DNA of 5,483 nt. Origin: an uncultured Planctomycetaceae bacterium (GTDB taxonomy: Bacteria > Planctomycetota > Planctomycetia > Pirellulales > Pirellulaceae). The stretch's first letter is position 1. Each line of letters opens with the position of its first letter. The position numbers and the translations under genes are program-made. The notes beneath the pieces were generated by a model. It did no database searches. It worked only from the letters and a program-made list of their open reading frames with translations, and was not told the origin of the DNA. The stretch spans positions 1 through 5,483 of the forward strand of contig CAIYOB010001353.1 of assembly GCA_903927685.1 (NCBI GenBank). Reading direction: 5' to 3'. Positions 1-5,483 of this stretch are shown here, piece by piece.

Positions 1-177
1 AAACTTGCCTGCTGGATCGACCTGTTCGTGCCTTACTGCGGGGACTATGCTGAGGCCAATCTCTGGACGGACGACGAAGCGGACAAGTTTCGCCGCTACC
101 AAGACAAACGGAAGCAGAGTGAGGCGAGCGAGCGGGAGAACGTACGAGCCTTCCTCGTTCACCGCTCGCAGCCGTAA
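1..177 (+). CDS. 3' end of an HzsA-related planctomycete-type protein (5' truncated by the window)
   Basis: Frame 1 is open from the first base to a TAA at 175-177 and encodes the last 58 residues of a protein that starts upstream of the window. The peptide begins KLACWIDLFVPYCGDY and continues with EANLW and then a charged helix rich in Lys, Arg and Glu (roughly residues 24-49). The composition looks like real protein, whereas the overlapping frame from position 5 gives an Arg/Ser/Thr-rich string typical of an out-of-frame reading. From memory, the pattern 'CWIDL-VPYCGDY-EAN' followed by a charged helix is typical of the C-terminus of large planctomycete proteins annotated as HzsA-related (hydrazine synthase alpha subunit-like). 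Two cysteines (residues 4 and 13) sit in the conserved block. It lies 76 bases upstream of the kinase gene on the same strand, so cotranscription is possible. The coding call is firm; the family assignment is moderate because only the tail is visible. Confidence 0.6.
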   Translation, partial: KLACWIDLFVPYCGDYAEANLWTDDEADKFRRYQDKRKQSEASERENVRAFLVHRSQP

Positions 178-190
178 CGCCGACGCCGTG

Positions 191-216
191 TTCGCGGGGA
201 GTCCAAGGACTGCGAA
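191..216. repeat. Interrupted inverted repeat in the gap before the kinase gene
   Basis: The arms TTCGC (191-195) and GCGAA (212-216) are perfectly complementary, as are AGTCC (200-204) and GGACT (207-211). A GGGG bulge (196-199) interrupts only the left side, and the centre is AA (205-206). As RNA the two-base loop would open to CAAG, leaving about nine pairs. There is no T-run after the right arm, so it is not a classical intrinsic terminator. It could be a processing or attenuation hairpin, a regulator half-site pair, or chance. It occupies about a third of the 76-base gap. Confidence 0.4.
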
Positions 217-239
217 TCGATCGGAGACGGAGCAATCAC

Positions 240-247
240 AAGGCGGG
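240..247 (+). promoter_or_regulatory. Ribosome binding site of the hybrid kinase
   Basis: The purine-rich stretch AAGGCGGG ends six bases before the ATG at 254. It is an imperfect Shine-Dalgarno match, but it is the only plausible one in the right place. It supports ATG 254 over the frame that runs back to position 5, which overlaps the real end of the upstream gene. Confidence 0.5.
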
Positions 248-253
248 TATCCC

Positions 254-2758
<2,505 letters not shown>

Positions 2759-3806
2759 ACCAGGAACTGAGCGGTCCAGGCGGATTCCGGCCGGACGGTC
2801 CCGGGCTTGAGGGCGCCGACTTCGACCAACTGGTTCGTCAGGGTCTGCCAGCGGTCGGGCGACATCTGGCCCAATCGCTCCCACGGCACCTCGTCCGTGA
2901 CGCACAGCGGGCGCAGTTGCTGGGCCCCGTAGGTCAGCAACTCGGCTTCGGCGGCGTTGTTCTGCTGGCGGAGCAGGCGGTTGGCGGCGGCGGGATCCTG
3001 CAGGTACTGGCGCCAGCCGCGGAGCGAAGCCGCCACCATCTTGCGGACCACTTCCGGACGCTTGTCCAACGTCTCGCGGCCGGTGATCAGCAGGCTGGTG
3101 TATGGATTGAAGCCGAGGTCGGAGACCAGCAGGCAGCGCGGACGGCAGCCGCGCTGGCGGGCCACAAACGGTTCGCTGAACGTAAAGGCCTGCTGCGCCA
3201 GTTGGCGATCGATCACGAACGGAGCCACGTTGCCGGAGTACGGTACGAGGCGCACGCCCGGCAGGGGCAGCTTCTTTTGCAGGTACAGCGAAAACGTCGA
3301 CGACGGGTTCATGGCCAGCGTGACGTTCTGCAACTCGGCCAAACTGCCGATCCCGGATTGTTCATGGACCATGATACAGCGCGGGCTGACTTGCAGGGGG
3401 GCCAGGACCGCGACGGTGCAGGCTTGTTGTGCCCAGCCCAGCAGCACCGTATCGGCACTCGACACGCCAAACGCGGCGCGGCCGCTGGCCACCTGCGACA
3501 GGACCGGCACGCCGGGGCCGCCCGGCAGGATCCGGACCTGCAGCCCCTCCTGTTCATAGAATCCGTGGGCCAGGGCCGCGTAGTAGCCGCCGTGTTCGGC
3601 TTCCGGGAACCAGTTCAACAGCAGGTCGACGGCGACCCGCTCGGAGCCCACCCCGTCGCCGCTGGGCCCCGGCTTGGCCGGGTTGCCATCGGTGCCGGGC
3701 GAACAGCCGAGCAGGATGCCGCTGACAACGCCGACCATGACGGCGGCCAGCAGGGCGAACTGCCGGTCTTTCCCGGCCCGCGAAAGTGTCGGCTTGCTCG
3801 ATTCCA

Positions 3807-4607
3807 TCATGGTTGCCTCGCAGCGGAGGCCGGATTGTACCAGCGAGCCAGCACCGTGGCGCCGGCCAGGCTGACCGAGGCGAAAATAATCACGCCCAGC
3901 AACGTGGACGCAATCACGGCGGCGAACATCTCCGGCGTCTGCAGCAATTCCAGTTTCTGGCGAATCAGGAACCCCAGGCCGTACCGCCCGGTTCCCGCAC
4001 CGACGAAGAACTCGCCCACGATCGCCCCGACCACGGACAGTCCGCTGGACGTCTTGGCCCCGGTGACGATGTACGGCACCGAGTTCGGCAACCGCAACTT
4101 GAACAGGATCTGCCAGCGGGTGGCGTTGTGCAGTTGGAACAAATCCAGCAGCAGGGGATCGATCGCAACCAGGCCTGTGGTGGCGTTGGTGATGATGGGA
4201 AACAGGCTGATCACGAACGCGATGATGACGACACTCTGGAACCCGTAGCCGAACCAGGTGATGATCAGCGGGGCGATGGCGATGATCGGCACGGTCTGCA
4301 GGAAGATCGCGTAGGGGTAGCAGCTGCTGCGGATCGCCGGGGACTGGGAGAATACCAGGGCCACGACGACGCCTGCCAGTACGCTGGCGGCGAAGCCGCA
4401 CCCCGCCGCGACCGCCGTGATCGCCGTGGACTGGACGATATCGCCCGGGTTGCCGAGCGCCGCCTGGACCACGCGCCAGGGGCCCGGCAGCAGGTAGATT
4501 GGGGTCTGAAACCACAGCACCGCGGCTTCCCACAACGCGAGCACCAGCAGCAAAAACAACACGGGCGGGATGCTCCGCCGCAACATCTGCTCGGCGCGTG
4601 CCTTCAT
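3807..4607 (-). CDS. ABC transporter permease, SsuC/TauC/ThiX-like (BPD_transp_1)
   Basis: This 266-residue inner-membrane permease forms the translocation path of the importer, presumably as a homodimer. The first hydrophobic segment spans about residues 13-33, followed by the family-typical short stretch IYLLPGPWRVV (37-47). Further membrane segments lie at about 62-86, 100-117, 124-141, 189-203 and 228-253. The cytoplasmic coupling (EAA) loop is at about 150-174, ending FKLRLPNSVPYI, with GAIVGEFF (194-201) after it; both are typical of nitrate/sulfonate/hydroxymethylpyrimidine-type permeases. The usually invariant EAA-loop glycine aligns with Asn161. The ATG at 4607 overlaps the ATPase stop by four bases and has a strong GGGAGG upstream; the TGA overlaps the start of the binding-protein gene. 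The reading frame stays open far upstream of 4607, but that part is a shadow of the ATPase gene. Confidence 0.93.
   Translation of the reverse strand: MKARAEQMLRRSIPPVLFLLLVLALWEAAVLWFQTPIYLLPGPWRVVQAALGNPGDIVQSTAITAVAAGCGFAASVLAGVVVALVFSQSPAIRSSCYPYAIFLQTVPIIAIAPLIITWFGYGFQSVVIIAFVISLFPIITNATTGLVAIDPLLLDLFQLHNATRWQILFKLRLPNSVPYIVTGAKTSSGLSVVGAIVGEFFVGAGTGRYGLGFLIRQKLELLQTPEMFAAVIASTLLGVIIFASVSLAGATVLARWYNPASAARQP
3816..3819 (-). promoter_or_regulatory. Ribosome binding site of the substrate-binding protein
   Basis: On the minus strand GAGG lies five bases before the tandem ATGATG that begins at 3810, inside the last codons of the permease gene. Together with the ATGA overlap it supports translational coupling and does not separate the two adjacent Met codons decisively. 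Confidence 0.5.
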
Positions 4608-5368
4608 TGGCTGGCCTCCCGTAACCACCGGCTGACCTGCCCGCACAGCCGGGCGAACTCCGGCTCGCTGCGCAAGTCCGCGGCACGATTCCTGCCGAAC
4701 GGCACCGCCACATCGTGCACCACCCAGCCGGGACTGCGGCCCAGGACCAGGATCCGCTCGCTCAGATAGACCGCTTCGGCTACGTTGTGCGTGACGAACA
4801 CGGCGGTCCAGCCCTGCTGGAGCCAGAGCCTCAGCAGTTCTTCGTTCAGCTGTTGACGCAGCAAGTCGTCGAGAGCGCCGAAGGGTTCGTCCAGCAACAG
4901 CAGATTCGGCCCCGTCACGAGGGCTCGCGCCAGGGAGACCCGCATCTTCATCCCGCCCGAGAGCATCGCGGGTCGCTTGTCCGCATCGCCGGGCGTCAGC
5001 CCGACCAGCCGCAGGCTGTCGTCCACCAGCCGGGTTTGGCGTTCTGCGGGCAGCCGTTCCAGTTCCAGCGGCAGGCGGATATTGTCCCGCACGCTGCGCC
5101 AGGGCAATAGATTCGGCTCTTGGAACACGTACGCCGACCGGTGCGACTTTTTGCCGGCCGCTTGCGGCGCCTGACCCGCAACCAGGATTTCGCCCGTCCC
5201 TGGAACCAGCAGGCCGGAAATGATCCGCAGCAGCGTGGACTTGCCACAGCCGGATGGTCCCAGGAAGGAAACGAACTCGCCCGAGCGGATCTGGAACGTG
5301 ACGTCCCGCAGCGCGGCCTGCCCGCCCCGAAAGACGACACCAACCTGTCGCGCGCAGATCTCCGCCAT
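4604..5368 (-). CDS. ABC transporter ATPase, SsuB/TauB/ThiZ-like
   Basis: This 254-residue nucleotide-binding subunit powers the importer from the cytoplasmic side of the membrane. All motifs are intact: Walker A GPSGCGKST (37-45), Q-loop Gln83 in VFQEPNLLPWRSV, signature LSGGMKMR (136-143), Walker B LLLLDEP with Asp160-Glu161, D-loop GALD (164-167) and switch His194 in VTHN. The sequence DEPFGALDDLLRQQLNEELLRLW (160-182 region) is characteristic of the nitrate/sulfonate/taurine ATPase family. The length matches a stand-alone subunit with no extra C-terminal domain. I start at ATG 5368 (MAEICARQ), where homology-like sequence begins. An in-frame ATG at 5437 would add 23 Arg-rich residues unlike the family and overlaps a TATAAT box. 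The frame stays open to the window edge, so the start is not proven. It is first in the operon and ends in an ATGA overlap with the permease. SsuB, TauB, NrtD and ThiZ cannot be told apart from this subunit. Confidence 0.94.
   Translation of the reverse strand: MAEICARQVGVVFRGGQAALRDVTFQIRSGEFVSFLGPSGCGKSTLLRIISGLLVPGTGEILVAGQAPQAAGKKSHRSAYVFQEPNLLPWRSVRDNIRLPLELERLPAERQTRLVDDSLRLVGLTPGDADKRPAMLSGGMKMRVSLARALVTGPNLLLLDEPFGALDDLLRQQLNEELLRLWLQQGWTAVFVTHNVAEAVYLSERILVLGRSPGWVVHDVAVPFGRNRAADLRSEPEFARLCGQVSRWLREASQ
4615..4620 (-). promoter_or_regulatory. Strong ribosome binding site of the permease
   Basis: On the minus strand GGGAGG is seven bases upstream of the permease ATG at 4607 and lies within the last codons of the ATPase gene. 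It is the best Shine-Dalgarno match in the window. It fixes the permease start despite the open frame extending upstream. Confidence 0.75.
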
Positions 5369-5483
5369 CGGCCTGTCTCTGATCCCTCGTTCCCTCCGCC
5401 TCGCGGCGATCCGCAGACTCCCGGATTGCTTCGGCATTATAGCCCAAACCGCCGGCAGGGGAATCCACCGCCCAGCCCTCGAC
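5369..5483 (-). other. Leader and upstream region of the importer operon
   Basis: These 115 bases hold no convincing gene. Two minus-strand frames stay open to the window edge, but their translations are Arg/Gly/Ala-rich and family-less. The leader between the candidate -10 box and ATG 5368 contains a weak four-pair hairpin (CGCC 5397-5400 with GGCG 5405-5408). Near the start only AGG-type purines precede the ATG, so the ATPase RBS is weak. I looked for TPP riboswitch motifs because of the ThiY-like binding protein and found no CTGAGA or other P2/P3 core in the available sequence. Confidence 0.4.
5436..5441 (-). promoter_or_regulatory. Candidate -10 box of the ABC importer operon
   Basis: On the minus strand these bases read TATAAT, an exact sigma-70-type -10 hexamer in otherwise very GC-rich DNA. 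No good -35 match is found 16-18 bases upstream; the nearest candidates read like ATTCCC or TTCCCC. If used, transcription would start near 5429, giving a leader of about 60 bases before ATG 5368 and excluding the ATG at 5437. Planctomycete promoters are poorly defined, so this stays tentative. Confidence 0.35.

Noticed and set aside
5..253. N-terminal extension of the kinase back to ATG 5
   Set aside because: The translated 83 residues are Arg/Ser/Thr-rich with no domain, and the region 1-177 is better explained by the frame 1 protein end. ATG 254 has an RBS and starts the coiled coil.
2774..2796. Possible terminator hairpin after the kinase stop (GTCC-GG paired with CC-GGAC, containing the palindrome TCCGGCCGGA)
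   Set aside because: The stem is only six pairs with a bulge, no T-run follows, and the bases are explained as binding-protein codons.
3811..4713. Upstream extension of the binding-protein frame through the permease region
   Set aside because: It would bury the signal peptide and lipobox in the middle of a protein and overlap the permease out of frame.
3786..4769. 327-residue plus-strand open frame opposite the permease and ATPase
   Set aside because: It is rich in Gln/Asp/Arg/His, which is typical of a shadow frame, and lies opposite genes with all catalytic motifs intact.
5400..5450. Possible TPP riboswitch upstream of the importer (ATAATGCC followed by purines)
   Set aside because: The similarity is limited to a few bases. 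The conserved CTGAGA and CCTGATCTGG-type segments are absent in the visible sequence, and the bases are better read as a -10 box.
4608..5468. Long upstream extension of the permease frame through the ATPase region
   Set aside because: The ATPase motifs are in another frame here. The permease has its own strong RBS and ATG at 4607, and the extension has no permease-like sequence.

Overview
The window is GC-rich, densely packed bacterial DNA. It suggests a member of the Planctomycetota. The main clue is the 58-residue C-terminal remnant at the left edge, which resembles the end of the large HzsA-related (hydrazine synthase alpha-like) proteins I associate with planctomycetes. A soluble multi-PAS hybrid kinase next to a compact lipoprotein-based ABC cassette fits that but does not prove it.

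Layout from left to right: (1) positions 1-177 (+) hold the 3' end of a gene that begins outside the window. (2) Positions 178-253 are a short gap with an interrupted inverted repeat and a modest ribosome binding site. (3) Positions 254-2758 (+) encode an 834-residue, apparently cytosolic hybrid histidine kinase: coiled coil, three PAS domains, HisKA, HATPase_c and a C-terminal receiver. (4) Positions 5368 down to 2728 (-) hold a three-gene ABC importer operon in the order ATPase, permease, substrate-binding lipoprotein. Its two junctions are both 4-base ATGA stop/start overlaps. (5) Positions 5369-5483 hold the operon leader and a possible promoter.

The kinase gene and the importer operon converge, and their coding regions overlap tail to tail by 31 bases (2728-2758), so no room is left for a conventional terminator. 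The importer belongs to the nitrate/sulfonate/taurine/hydroxymethylpyrimidine superfamily (SsuABC/TauABC/ThiXYZ-like). The binding-protein motif near its mature N-terminus and the permease style lean toward the NMT1/THI5-like (pyrimidine or vitamin precursor) branch, but the substrate cannot be fixed from sequence alone. The kinase has no adjacent response regulator or HPt gene here, so its output partner is unknown. Any functional link between kinase and importer is speculative.

I found no RNA genes, mobile elements, CRISPR arrays or long repeats. No novel multi-gene system is evident. The points worth a second look are the HzsA-like remnant, the convergent overlap, a non-glycine residue in the permease EAA loop, and a TATAAT box that overlaps an upstream in-frame ATG of the ATPase.
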